From the NCBI RefSeq assembly GCF_014199625.1, contig NZ_JACHNY010000003.1:186001-250000 (forward strand): a stretch of DNA of 64,000 bases. Reading direction: 5' to 3'. Origin of the DNA: Sphingomonas abaci (GTDB taxonomy: Bacteria > Pseudomonadota > Alphaproteobacteria > Sphingomonadales > Sphingomonadaceae). Below the pieces are notes generated by a model that searched no databases, had not been told where the DNA came from, and saw only the letters and a program-made list of their open reading frames with translations. Positions 51,380 to 59,998 of the stretch are shown piece after piece (position 1 is the stretch's first letter; the number at the start of each line of letters is the position of its first letter). Both the position numbers and the translations under genes were made by a program.

Positions 51380-52759
51380 TCAGCCGTCCTGCGGTGGGAT
51401 GCCCTCCAGCCGGTCGAACCAGCGGCCGACGCGGCCGCGATGGTAGATCAGCCCCTGATAGAGGGCGAGCGCGGCCCCGGCCCAGCCGACATAGAGGCTC
51501 GGCCGGCCGGTGACCTGCGCCGCCCGCGCGACCCGGTGGCTCCAGCGCGCGATGGCGAAGCGGGCGCGATAAACCAGTCGCCGCCGCCATGGCAGGCCGG
51601 ACCGCGACGGGGCGACGCGCTTGCGGATCGCCACGCCGCGCGGCGGTCGCCAGGCGAGACGATAGGCCAGCCCCTCGCGCCGCTGGCGCAGGCCCGCCGC
51701 CTGGGTCTCGGCGATGAAGTCGCTGTCGACCGGCGACAGCGTCAGCCGCCCGTCCGCCACCGCGCCCGCGATCAGGTCGCGGAGTTCGGGCGAGCGGACG
51801 ACCGCGACATTGGTGCCGCGCCCGTCCGAGCTATAGGGTTCGACCCAGGCGTCGCCAAACGCGATGTCGGCGGTCTCCGCGACCACATCGTCGCACCAGT
51901 TGCAGGCCGAGGCCTGGAAGAAGCCGGCGCCCCAGTCGCCATCGGCCAAATGCCACCAGTCGCGCGACGCCTGCCGCCCGTCCGCCAGGGTGAGCTGTGC
52001 CGTGTACCAGTTGGCGGGGCGGCCTTCATCCTTGCGGCGATATTCCACGGCCCGCACGTCGTCCTTCGGCACGTCGAGCTGCCAGGCGAAGCTGTCGACG
52101 AAGCGCGCGCTCTTCATATGCCCGCAGAACAGGCCGAGCAGGTGCGTGACCCGTTCGCCGATCAGCGGGTCTTGGGCGCGGAGCAGGTTGACCGCCTTGA
52201 TGAAGCAGGGGACGCCGACGATCGCATAGCGGCCGGGCACGCGGCGAATCTCGTCCAGCACCGCCGCCAGGTCGACCGGGAAATAGCGCGAACGGGCACC
52301 CGCCGCGACCTGCCCGGGCGTGCGCGAGATGCCATAACGGAAGAAGACGCCGTCCGCGCCATCGGTCGGCGCGACATGCGCGACGCCGTCGATCCGCCCG
52401 GTCCGCAGCAACTCGGTCGCGACCCAGCTCACCAGCCCGCCCGAACTGCCGCCGGCGCGGAATCCCCCTTCCGCGACATGGCCGACATAGGCGCGCTCGA
52501 ACCGGCCGATGCGGGGATCGCGGATCGGCGCGTGGGGGAAGCGCTCGGCAGCGATCGCATCTTCGTCGCGCGCGGCGGGGGAGAAGGGGCAGGTACGGTC
52601 GAAGCCGGGCGGCGCCCGGTCCAGCGCGCCCGCCGGCTCGCGGAGGCCGTGGCGAGTCCAGCGCATCGTCCGCTCCGCCGACGTCGCGCAGCCGCCGCAG
52701 CCGATGCACAGGCCGGCCCGGACGATGGCGCGCGGGGTGACGGCGTCAGCCAAGTGCAT
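51380..52759 (-). CDS. FrhB-like Fe-S protein (coenzyme F420 hydrogenase beta family)
   Basis: A 459-residue protein with a ferredoxin-like start containing C18-x2-C21-x2-C24 and C57 (GLCIGCGGC...RTCPFS), a possible [4Fe-4S] site. The FrhB N- and C-domains follow (GGLVSWVATELLRTGRIDGV, YAIVGVPCFIKAVNLLRAQDPLIG and ACNWCDDVVAETADIAFGDAW). The C-terminal tail is basic with a hydrophobic patch. Relatives lacking F420 occur beside polysaccharide pyruvyltransferases. It overlaps the pyruvyltransferase gene by 14 bases and closes a three-gene unit. The reaction is unknown. Confidence 0.85.
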   Translation of the reverse strand: MHLADAVTPRAIVRAGLCIGCGGCATSAERTMRWTRHGLREPAGALDRAPPGFDRTCPFSPAARDEDAIAAERFPHAPIRDPRIGRFERAYVGHVAEGGFRAGGSSGGLVSWVATELLRTGRIDGVAHVAPTDGADGVFFRYGISRTPGQVAAGARSRYFPVDLAAVLDEIRRVPGRYAIVGVPCFIKAVNLLRAQDPLIGERVTHLLGLFCGHMKSARFVDSFAWQLDVPKDDVRAVEYRRKDEGRPANWYTAQLTLADGRQASRDWWHLADGDWGAGFFQASACNWCDDVVAETADIAFGDAWVEPYSSDGRGTNVAVVRSPELRDLIAGAVADGRLTLSPVDSDFIAETQAAGLRQRREGLAYRLAWRPPRGVAIRKRVAPSRSGLPWRRRLVYRARFAIARWSHRVARAAQVTGRPSLYVGWAGAALALYQGLIYHRGRVGRWFDRLEGIPPQDG

Positions 52760-53804
52760 CGTCCAGGAAGGCGGCGGAGCGGACCCGCCCCTCGGCGATC
52801 CGGGCGCGGACCACCGGCTCGACCGGCGTCTCCAGCAGCGCGCGGGCGGCGGCGGCCGGCGTCTGCGGATCGATCAGCCGGTGCGTCGCGTCCAGTGAAC
52901 CGGTCAGCCCCTCCAGCTTCAGCCGGCGATAGGGCGAGGTGGCGGCGACGAATGGCCGGCCATAGTGAAGGGCGAATACCGCGCCGTGGAAGAAGCTGGT
53001 CGCCACGGCGCGGGCGCCGGCCATCAGCGTCGCGAACGCGATCGGCCCCGCATCGCTCCGATCCGTGTCGGCGACCGGGTGCGGATAGCCGACCGTGACG
53101 ATCCCCAAGCCCATCGCATCGGCCTGGGCGCGCACCTGGCGGGCGAACCAGTCGGGCAGGCCATGGCCGTAGAGCAGCAGATAGTCGCCGGAGACGGGCG
53201 GGGCGGGGGGCAGCACGTCGGGAAATTGCAGACAGGGGTCGAGCACCAGCGGCGGCGTGCGCCCGAGCGCGGCCGCGACCATGGCTTGCGAATTGGCGTC
53301 TCGCACCGACAGCGCATCGAACCGGGCGAGCCGCGCCGCCCAGCCGGCGTCGAGCCCGTGCGAAGCGTCATGGCCGCCGAAGCTGGCGGCATAGGAGACC
53401 AGCCGGCCGCGCAGGCCCTCGCCAAAGAAGAGCGGCCGGGCGCTGTACCAGGGATGGGCGAAGTTCCACACTTCGTCGCTGCCGATCACGACCGTGTCGA
53501 CATCCGGAGCCCGTTCGGGATGGTCGAGCGGGAAGGCGGGCGAGCGTGGCAGATCCGCGACGGCCTGCGCGAAGGCGCGCACCTTGCGGCCGAGCGCGGG
53601 GAAATGGCGGCGCGGGGTGCGGCGCGGCAGGTCGGGCTGGAAGGCGCTGCGCAGCTCCGCCGAGCGGACTGCGGCGCTTTCATGGTCGAGCAGGGTCACG
53701 GAGCGGCCGCGACCGGCCAGCCCCTCGACCAGGCAGCGCGCCTGCCAGTAGGAGCCGTAATTGATGCTGGCATGGAAGGTGAGGACACCGACCGTCCCGC
53801 TCAC
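52746..53804 (-). CDS. polysaccharide pyruvyltransferase-family protein
   Basis: A 352-residue GT-B-like protein expected to add a pyruvate ketal from phosphoenolpyruvate to a cell-surface sugar. It begins with GTG at 53804 (GVLTFHASINYGSYWQAR), overlapping the methyltransferase stop as GTGA. Family marks are DTVVIGSDEVWNF, VSYAASFG, LSVRDANSQAMV, and the late SFFHGAVFALHYGRPFVA. It is the middle gene of the unit with the FrhB-like protein. Confidence 0.88.
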   Translation of the reverse strand: MSGTVGVLTFHASINYGSYWQARCLVEGLAGRGRSVTLLDHESAAVRSAELRSAFQPDLPRRTPRRHFPALGRKVRAFAQAVADLPRSPAFPLDHPERAPDVDTVVIGSDEVWNFAHPWYSARPLFFGEGLRGRLVSYAASFGGHDASHGLDAGWAARLARFDALSVRDANSQAMVAAALGRTPPLVLDPCLQFPDVLPPAPPVSGDYLLLYGHGLPDWFARQVRAQADAMGLGIVTVGYPHPVADTDRSDAGPIAFATLMAGARAVATSFFHGAVFALHYGRPFVAATSPYRRLKLEGLTGSLDATHRLIDPQTPAAAARALLETPVEPVVRARIAEGRVRSAAFLDDALG

Positions 53805-54613
53805 GCCGCTGCATCTCCCCGGGCGGGATAGACGGCGGCCGGGCCGAGATCGGCAAAGGGCACCGGCGCGGCGCGGCACAGGAACACCTCCGGCTCCGGA
53901 TTGGCGAGGATCGCAAATCCCGCCGCCCGCAGCATCGCCGCGCTGCCGGCTCGATTGGGGGCCCACCAGTTGGTCCAGTCGTCGGCATAGCGCCGTTCGA
54001 TGAAGTGCATCTTGGGATAGCCGGGGTCGTCGAAATAGCCGGGCTTGCGATAAGTGCCGGGCAGGAAGAAGGGGTGGTTCTCCGGCACCTCGGCGATCGC
54101 GTCCGACCCCTGCTGCATCGTCTGGAACAGCATCAGGTCGCCCGCGACATGTTCGCGGATCAGGTCGAGCGCCAGCAGCGGATGGCGCAGGTGGTAGAGC
54201 ACGCCCATGAAGATCACGAGGTCGAACCGCTCGCCCAAGGCGCCGACCTGATAGACGTCGAGCTGGCGGAACTCGATGCCGGTGAACCCCAGCGCCCGTG
54301 CGGCCAGTCGCGCCTGCGCCAGATAGCGTTCGTCGCTGTCGATCCCCAGCACGCGATCCGCGCCGCGCCGCTTCATCTCGACCGAATAGAAACCGGCATT
54401 GCAGCCGATATCGAGCACCGACTTGCCGGACAGGTCCTGCGGGATCGCATCGGCGAAGCGGGCGAACTTGTCGCTTGGATAGTTGCCCAAGAAGTGGTCC
54501 GGCGCGGTCTGGATGCCGTTCAGGTCGATATTGTGGAACCAGGGGGCGAGCGCGTCGATCTCGGCGCGCAGCGACGGGGCAGGGCCGTCATCAGCGAATT
54601 CCCCCTGTCGCAT
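53801..54613 (-). CDS. SAM-dependent methyltransferase (TIGR04290/Rta_06860-like)
   Basis: A 270-residue class I methyltransferase. It starts at ATG 54613 with GGGAGACGG upstream. It has LNGIQTAPDHFLGNYPSDKF before the SAM loop SVLDIGCNAGFYSVEMKRRGA, then VIFMGVLYHLRHPLLALDLI and a C-terminal half typical of the glycan-cluster methyltransferases related to CmoB. It is the first gene of the unit with the pyruvyltransferase and FrhB-like protein. Confidence 0.85.
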   Translation of the reverse strand: MRQGEFADDGPAPSLRAEIDALAPWFHNIDLNGIQTAPDHFLGNYPSDKFARFADAIPQDLSGKSVLDIGCNAGFYSVEMKRRGADRVLGIDSDERYLAQARLAARALGFTGIEFRQLDVYQVGALGERFDLVIFMGVLYHLRHPLLALDLIREHVAGDLMLFQTMQQGSDAIAEVPENHPFFLPGTYRKPGYFDDPGYPKMHFIERRYADDWTNWWAPNRAGSAAMLRAAGFAILANPEPEVFLCRAAPVPFADLGPAAVYPARGDAAA

Positions 54614-54743
54614 TCCGTCTCCCACCATTATCGCCCAATCGTTCCGCCAACGATCCGGACCGAGCGGCGTTCCGGTCTAAGCCCTTGATCGATATCAGCT
54701 ATGTAGCTGCGGAACCGGCAGCCTGCGACGTCATTACGCTATC

Positions 54744-55652
54744 GTGACGGATGCGATGCAGCGATGGACGAAGGCGATGCGGTCGGGTCGCCACGAAGCG
54801 GCCTGGGCGATCCAGTTGGCCGAGCTCGCCGCGCGCGACCCCGCCGCGCGCGACGATCCGCGCCTGCCCTACCATCTGCGTTGGGTGTGGGACGGCCGGC
54901 CGTTCGACGGGCGCGACGTGTTGGTGCGTTGCTATCACGGGCTGGGCGATACCCTGCAATACGCGCGCTATTTGTCGGCGCTCGCGGCGCGGGCGCGGTC
55001 GGTGACGGTGGAGGCGCAGGCGCGGCTCGTGCCGCTGCTGGCGCAGATCGCGGACGTGACGGTGGTGCCGTTCGACCTCGCCGCGCCGCGCCTGCCGGCC
55101 GAATGCGATATCGAGATTACCGAGCTGCCGCTCGCGCTTCGCCTGCCGCCCGACGGCGTCGCCATGCCCTATCTGCACTGGCCCGCCGCCGCGCTGCCGG
55201 CCGGGACGATCGGCCTGTGCGGGCAGGCGGGCGACTGGGACCCCGACCGCTCGATCCCGCCGGGGCTGCTGGCGCCACTTTGCGCCGCGCATCCGGTCGT
55301 CATGCTGACGCCGGGCGCGACCGATCTGCCTTGTCGCAATCCCCAGGGCTGCCCGTACGACATGGCGGAGACCGCCGCGCTGGTCGCGGGCGTCGATCTG
55401 GTCATCACCGTCGACACGATGATCGCGCATCTGGCGGGGGCGCTCGGGCGGCCGACTTGGCTGCTGCTCAAGGCCGAGCCCGACTGGCGCTGGGACCCGA
55501 CGCGGCGCGACACGCCATGGTATCCGGCGATGCGCCTCTATGCGCAGCCCAGGCGCGGGGACTGGACCTCCGTTCTCGCCGCCGTGCGCGCCGACCTCGA
55601 CGCCTTCTCCCAGAGTCGATCCAGAAGGAGCCTTGTCGCATGGCCAGCCTAG
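54744..55652 (+). CDS. GT9/heptosyltransferase-like glycosyltransferase
   Basis: A 302-residue protein resembling the C-terminal glycosyltransferase part of TPR-glycosyltransferases, without the TPR region. It has DVLVRCYHGLGDTLQYARYLSALAARARSVTVEAQARLVPLL and, near the end, TVDTMIAHLAGALGRPTWLLL...WRWDPTRRDTPWYPAMRL. These are the usual GT9-type donor loop and end. The start is GTG 54744 (an in-frame ATG is at 54756). The next gene follows within the end of this one. Confidence 0.8.
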   Translation: MTDAMQRWTKAMRSGRHEAAWAIQLAELAARDPAARDDPRLPYHLRWVWDGRPFDGRDVLVRCYHGLGDTLQYARYLSALAARARSVTVEAQARLVPLLAQIADVTVVPFDLAAPRLPAECDIEITELPLALRLPPDGVAMPYLHWPAAALPAGTIGLCGQAGDWDPDRSIPPGLLAPLCAAHPVVMLTPGATDLPCRNPQGCPYDMAETAALVAGVDLVITVDTMIAHLAGALGRPTWLLLKAEPDWRWDPTRRDTPWYPAMRLYAQPRRGDWTSVLAAVRADLDAFSQSRSRRSLVAWPA

Positions 55653-56044
55653 CCGTTCCGTCCGTGCCCGTGTCCTGGGGCGAGTTGCTGGACAAGCTGA
55701 CGATCCTCGACATCAAGCGCGAACGCATCGCCGCCGCCGACGCGCGCGCCAATGTGCTGCGCGAATATGAGACGCTGCGCGCGGTCGGCGCGGCGGCGCT
55801 GCGCGAGGCGGAGGTGGCGGCGCTGGTCGCCGAACTGCGCCGCGTGAATGCGGAGCTGTGGGAGATCGAGGACGATATCCGGGCCGAGGAGGCGCGGGCG
55901 CGGTTCGGCTCGGCCTTCGTCGCGCTGGCTCGCGCCGTGTATCACAAGAATGACGAGCGCGCCGCGATCAAGCGGCGGATCAACCAGGCGCTCGAATCGG
56001 AGCTAGTCGAGGAAAAGAGCTACTGGTCGGCGGGACACGCGTGA
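55640..56044 (+). CDS. DUF6165 protein
   Basis: A 134-residue, mainly helical protein starting MASLAVPSVPVSWGELLDKLTILDIKRERI, the DUF6165 signature, with a long coiled-coil-like middle and an end of ELVEEKSYWSAGHA. The ATG at 55640 has AGAAGGAG upstream and overlaps the GT9-like gene by 13 bases. The family is linked to polysaccharide loci, but its activity is unknown. Confidence 0.8.
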   Translation: MASLAVPSVPVSWGELLDKLTILDIKRERIAAADARANVLREYETLRAVGAAALREAEVAALVAELRRVNAELWEIEDDIRAEEARARFGSAFVALARAVYHKNDERAAIKRRINQALESELVEEKSYWSAGHA

Positions 56045-56501
56045 GCGAGCCGCCGGGCGCGCAGCGCGGGCCGGGCCGTTCGATCCGCTCGACCCCGGCC
56101 AGCAGCGTGTCGATCGCGCGGCGTTCCTCGACGACATGCCGGGCCAGCGCATCGAACATGCGCTGCGTGGCGGCGGCATAGTCGGACCACCGGCCATCGA
56201 TCGCGGCGCTGCTCCAGCAGGCGATATAGGCCGCGAAGGACTCGCCGATCGCGGTGCAGCGCGCCTTGAGGCGGGCCGCGACCCCAAGGCGGTCGCCCTG
56301 GGCCAGTGCGGGGTCGAAGATCTCGACATGCTTGAACAGCTGGTATTCGCGCAGCAGCCGCGCCAGCATCCAGCGCCGGGTGGCCAGGGCAGGCCGGGCG
56401 CCCTCGCCCTCCGCCGCGAGCAGGGCACGATCGCTGGCGAGATGGGCGAGGATGCGATCCTGATGGCCGGACAGGATGCGGAGCGCGGCGTCGGTTTTCA
56501 T
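55980..56501 (-). CDS. hypothetical helical protein overlapping the DUF6165 gene
   Basis: A 173-residue frame (ATG 56501, MKTDAALRILSG) predicted mostly alpha-helical, with histidines and glutamates spaced somewhat like hemerythrin-type four-helix proteins (HQDRILAHL, LFKHVEIFD, LARHVVEERRAID). No clear family. Its 3' end overlaps the DUF6165 gene by 65 bases on the opposite strand, and the last ~25 residues look unnatural. Confidence 0.5.
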   Translation of the reverse strand: MKTDAALRILSGHQDRILAHLASDRALLAAEGEGARPALATRRWMLARLLREYQLFKHVEIFDPALAQGDRLGVAARLKARCTAIGESFAAYIACWSSAAIDGRWSDYAAATQRMFDALARHVVEERRAIDTLLAGVERIERPGPRCAPGGSLTRVPPTSSSFPRLAPIRAPG

Positions 56502-56589
56502 GCCGCCCATCAGCGGCCATCAGCCTTGCTGGAGCATTAAAAAACCGTTTATGGAGGCGTCTTCGAAATTTTATGTCGTTTCGGTTGAA

Positions 56590-57252
56590 TCAGCCGTCCA
56601 GTGCGCGCAGCAGCGCGCGCGCAGCGGCGGTCTCCGCCTCCTGCTTGCTGCTGCCGCTCGCCTGCGCCTCGGGCAAGGACCCGATCGCGACGGCCACGGT
56701 GAAGCGCGGCGCATGGCCCGGGCCGGACCGCTCGACCAGGCGATATTCGGGCGGCTTGCGGTTGTTCGCCGCCGCCCATTCCTGGAGCGCGGATTTGGGA
56801 TGCTGCGGCACCTTGGCCTCGCGCCGCGCCCGGTCACCCCAGGCGCGGCGGATGAAGGCGCGCGCCGCATCAAGCCCGGCGGCCTGGTAATAGGCGCCGA
56901 TCAGCGCCTCCATCACGTCGCCCAGCACATTGTCGCTGTCGCTGGCGCCATCGTCGCGCGCCTGCTTGCCGAGCCGCAGATGCGCCGGCACGCCCAGTTC
57001 GCGAGCCACCGCCGCGCACACCGCGCCAGTGACCAGCGCGTTGAAGCGTTTGGACAATTGCCCCTCGGCTTCGCGGGGGAACAGCTCCGACAGCCATTCC
57101 GCCATGACCAGGCCCAGCACCCGGTCGCCCAGGAACTCCAGCCGCTCGTAATTGGCGCCCGACTGGCTGCTGCCATGGGTCAGCGCGCGTTCGAACGGGG
57201 CGGGGTCGGTGGGGGTGACGCCGAACAGCGACGCCAGCCAGTCGGTCGACAT
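56590..57252 (-). CDS. rnc: ribonuclease III
   Basis: Double-strand-specific endonuclease that processes rRNA and mRNA, 220 residues. The catalytic domain has the signature YERLEFLGDRVLGLVMAEWL and DVMEALIGAYYQAAG. A double-stranded RNA-binding domain follows (about 150-220, ALQEWAAANNRKPPEYRLVERSGPGHAPRFTV). It starts two bases after the lepB stop, so lepB-rnc is an operon as in many bacteria. Confidence 0.95.
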   Translation of the reverse strand: MSTDWLASLFGVTPTDPAPFERALTHGSSQSGANYERLEFLGDRVLGLVMAEWLSELFPREAEGQLSKRFNALVTGAVCAAVARELGVPAHLRLGKQARDDGASDSDNVLGDVMEALIGAYYQAAGLDAARAFIRRAWGDRARREAKVPQHPKSALQEWAAANNRKPPEYRLVERSGPGHAPRFTVAVAIGSLPEAQASGSSKQEAETAAARALLRALDG

Positions 57253-57254
57253 GA

Positions 57255-58076
57255 TCAGAATCCTTCGCCGATCCGGTTCCAGCGGGTCGCCGTCACCCAG
57301 GTCCAGGGCTTGATCCATTCGGCCGAGCCGTCGGTCGAGAAGAAGGTGACCAGCGCCTTGCCCTCGATCCGGTCCATCGGGATATAGCCCATGCCGACCG
57401 GCGGCGCGAAGCGGCTGTCGGCGCTGTCGTCGCGATTGTCGCCCATCAGGAAGACGTTGCCGGCCGGCACCATATAGACGCCGGTGTCGTCCGCTTCTGG
57501 GATGTCGCGCTGGTCGAGCACGAAATAGCTCTTCCCGTCGGGCAGCGTCTCGCGATAGCGGCGGTAGCGGCAGATCGCGATGCCGTCGGGCAGCGTGTCC
57601 TGGAATTGCGGGTCGCAATGCCGCGTGTCGAAATTCGGCGTCAGCTTCAGCGTGAAATCGGCGACCCGGATCTTGGGAATCGGCTTGCCGTTCAGGACGA
57701 GCTGGCCGCCGCGCATCTGCACCGTGTCGCCGGGCAGGCCGATCACCCGCTTGATGACGTCATGGCTGTCGGGATCGGGCGACCGGAACACCACCACGTC
57801 GCCGCGCGCCGGGGTGGCGGCGAAGACCCGGCCGGGGATCAGCGGCAGCCCCCAAGGCAGCGACCAGCGCGAATAGCCGTAATTCCACTTGGACACGAAC
57901 AGATAGTCGCCGATCAGCAGCCGCGGCAGCATCGATTCCGAGGGGATCGAGAAGGGCGCCAGCACGAAGCTGCGGAACAGGAAGACGACCAGCGCCAGGA
58001 TCAGCAGGAAGCGCAGCGTCTCGCGCGTTTCCGACTTTGCGGGGGCGGTGGTCCTTGGAGCGGGGGGCTTGGCCAT
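57255..58076 (-). CDS. lepB: signal peptidase I
   Basis: Inner-membrane Ser/Lys protease removing signal peptides from exported proteins, 273 residues. After a polar N-terminus there is one membrane helix (~21-40), then the catalytic Ser48 in FSIPSESMLPRLLIGD. The general base Lys is K109 in DVIKRVIGLPGDTVQM, and GDNRDDSADSR is the last conserved box. rnc follows directly. Confidence 0.95.
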   Translation of the reverse strand: MAKPPAPRTTAPAKSETRETLRFLLILALVVFLFRSFVLAPFSIPSESMLPRLLIGDYLFVSKWNYGYSRWSLPWGLPLIPGRVFAATPARGDVVVFRSPDPDSHDVIKRVIGLPGDTVQMRGGQLVLNGKPIPKIRVADFTLKLTPNFDTRHCDPQFQDTLPDGIAICRYRRYRETLPDGKSYFVLDQRDIPEADDTGVYMVPAGNVFLMGDNRDDSADSRFAPPVGMGYIPMDRIEGKALVTFFSTDGSAEWIKPWTWVTATRWNRIGEGF

Positions 58077-58240
58077 GATGGCGTGGCGTGGCGCGGCGCG
58101 TGCGGGCCGTCAAGTCGGCGCGGGAGCCTTCGTCGGGGCAGGATCGTTTCGCCTGCGCCGTCGGGGCGGCCTTGGTGACTTGTCGAAGGACCTATTTTGG
58201 TATTAGCCCCGGCACCGACCCTTCTTACGGAGACTTGCGC

Positions 58241-59734
58241 ATGGCTGACTGGTCCGCGATCGAAGCCCTTCCCACCACCAAGCTGGTCGACCTGTTTGCC
58301 CAGGACCCGGACCGGCTGTCGCGTCTCAGCCTGGATGTCGCGGGAATTCACTTCGATTGGTCGAAGACGCATCTGACCGCCGATGCGATCGCAGCGTTCG
58401 AGGCGCTGGCCAAGGCGCAGGATCTGGCCGGCAAGCGCGATGCGCTGTTCGGCGGTGCGGTGGTCAACGTCACCGAGGGCCGGGCGGTCGAGCACACCGC
58501 CGAGCGCGGCGAGGGCAAGGCGGAAAGCGTCGCGATCGCCCGTCAGAGCCACCAGCGGATGCGCGCGCTGATCGACGCGATCGAGGCGGAGGCGTTCGGC
58601 CCGGTGCGCAGCATCCTGCATGTCGGCATCGGCGGATCGGCGCTCGGCCCCGACCTGCTGGTCGACGCTTTGGGCCGCGAGGACAGCCGCTACGAGGTGG
58701 CGATCGTCTCCAATGTCGACGGCGTCGCGCTGGAGGACGCGTTCCGCCGCTTCGACCCGACGACGACGCTGCTCGTCGTCGCGTCCAAGACCTTCACCAC
58801 CACCGAGACGATGCTGAACGCGCAGTCCGTGCTGCAGTGGATGACCGAGGCGGGGGTCGAGGACCCGTATGGCAAGGTGATCGCGCTGACCGCCTCGCCC
58901 GACAAGGCGGTGGAATGGGGCGTCGACGAGACCCGCATCCTGCCCTTCTCGGAAAGCGTTGGCGGCCGTTATTCGCTCTGGTCGACGATCGGCTTCCCGG
59001 CGGCGATCGCGCTCGGCTGGGACCGGTTCGAGGAACTGCTGGAGGGCGCGGCGGAGATGGATCGGCATTTCCGCCTGTCGGCGTTGCACGAGAACGCGCC
59101 GGCCATCGCCGCTTTCGCAGACCTCTACTATACCCAGGTGCGCGGCGCCGAGACGCGCGCGCCCTTCGCCTATGACCAGCGGCTGCGGCTGCTGCCCAGC
59201 TATCTCCAGCAGCTGGAGATGGAGTCGAACGGCAAGGGCGTGACGGTGGACGGCCAGCCGGTCGGCCGCCCGACCGCCGCGATCACCTGGGGCGGGGTGG
59301 GCACCGATGCCCAGCATGCCGTGTTCCAGCTCCTGCACCAAGGCACGCATCTGGTGCCGGTCGAGTTCCTGGCGGTGATCGAGGCGGGCGATTCGCTGGC
59401 CCCCGACCATCATCGCCAGCTCCTGCTCAACGCCTTTGCGCAAGGCGCGGCGCTGATGAAGGGCAAGCAGGTCGATGATCCGGCGCGCAGCTATTCGGGC
59501 GACCGGCCGTCCTCGACGCTGCTGCTCGACGATCTCGACGCGCGGACGCTGGGCGCGCTGATCGCCTTCTACGAGCACCGGGTATTCGTGAACGGCGTGC
59601 TGCTCGGCATCAACAGCTTCGACCAGTTCGGCGTCGAGCTGGGCAAGGAAATGGCCAAGGCGGCGGACAAGGGCGGGCAGGCGTTCGACCCCTCCACCAC
59701 CGACCTGATCCGCCGCGCGGGGTTGGAGGGGTAG
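58241..59734 (+). CDS. pgi: glucose-6-phosphate isomerase
   Basis: Interconverts glucose-6-phosphate and fructose-6-phosphate, 497 residues. It has the SIS-fold motif HVGIGGSALGPDLLVDALG, then VASKTFTTTETMLNA and GGRYSLWSTIGFPAAIALG. The catalytic Glu region is also present, as are late conserved parts such as FDQFGVELGKEMA. ATG 58241 is chosen over an upstream frame without homology. A long imperfect inverted repeat follows the stop (59783-59883). Confidence 0.95.
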   Translation: MADWSAIEALPTTKLVDLFAQDPDRLSRLSLDVAGIHFDWSKTHLTADAIAAFEALAKAQDLAGKRDALFGGAVVNVTEGRAVEHTAERGEGKAESVAIARQSHQRMRALIDAIEAEAFGPVRSILHVGIGGSALGPDLLVDALGREDSRYEVAIVSNVDGVALEDAFRRFDPTTTLLVVASKTFTTTETMLNAQSVLQWMTEAGVEDPYGKVIALTASPDKAVEWGVDETRILPFSESVGGRYSLWSTIGFPAAIALGWDRFEELLEGAAEMDRHFRLSALHENAPAIAAFADLYYTQVRGAETRAPFAYDQRLRLLPSYLQQLEMESNGKGVTVDGQPVGRPTAAITWGGVGTDAQHAVFQLLHQGTHLVPVEFLAVIEAGDSLAPDHHRQLLLNAFAQGAALMKGKQVDDPARSYSGDRPSSTLLLDDLDARTLGALIAFYEHRVFVNGVLLGINSFDQFGVELGKEMAKAADKGGQAFDPSTTDLIRRAGLEG

Positions 59735-59782
59735 GACTGGTCCTTCTCGTGGGAGAAGGTTGTTCTCCATTCGCCCCCTCTG

Positions 59783-59883
59783 TTCCCCGGCGAAGGCCGG
59801 GGCCCAGTTGGGGGCGATGGTGACGCCGCGCAGCGATCCATTACATCGACCTTCCCACCTGGGTCCCGGCGTTCCCCGGGGAA
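59783..59883. repeat. 30-bp imperfect inverted repeat after pgi
   Basis: The left arm TTCCCCGGCGAAGGCCGGGG plus CCCAGTTGGG (59783-59812) and the right arm (59854-59883, ending TTCCCCGGGGAA) are largely complementary, with about 5 mismatches in 30. The loop is 41 bases and CAAAAG follows. It is a REP-like element between pgi and gor. Confidence 0.65.
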
Positions 59884-59998
59884 CAAAAGAGTGGAACGCT
59901 TTGAGCTGACTGGTCCCCGCTTCCGCTAATCCATAACGTCAAAGCCTTGCCCCCGCCGCCCCTGCGGGCCATCTCCACGCCTTGAAGCGGAGATGACG

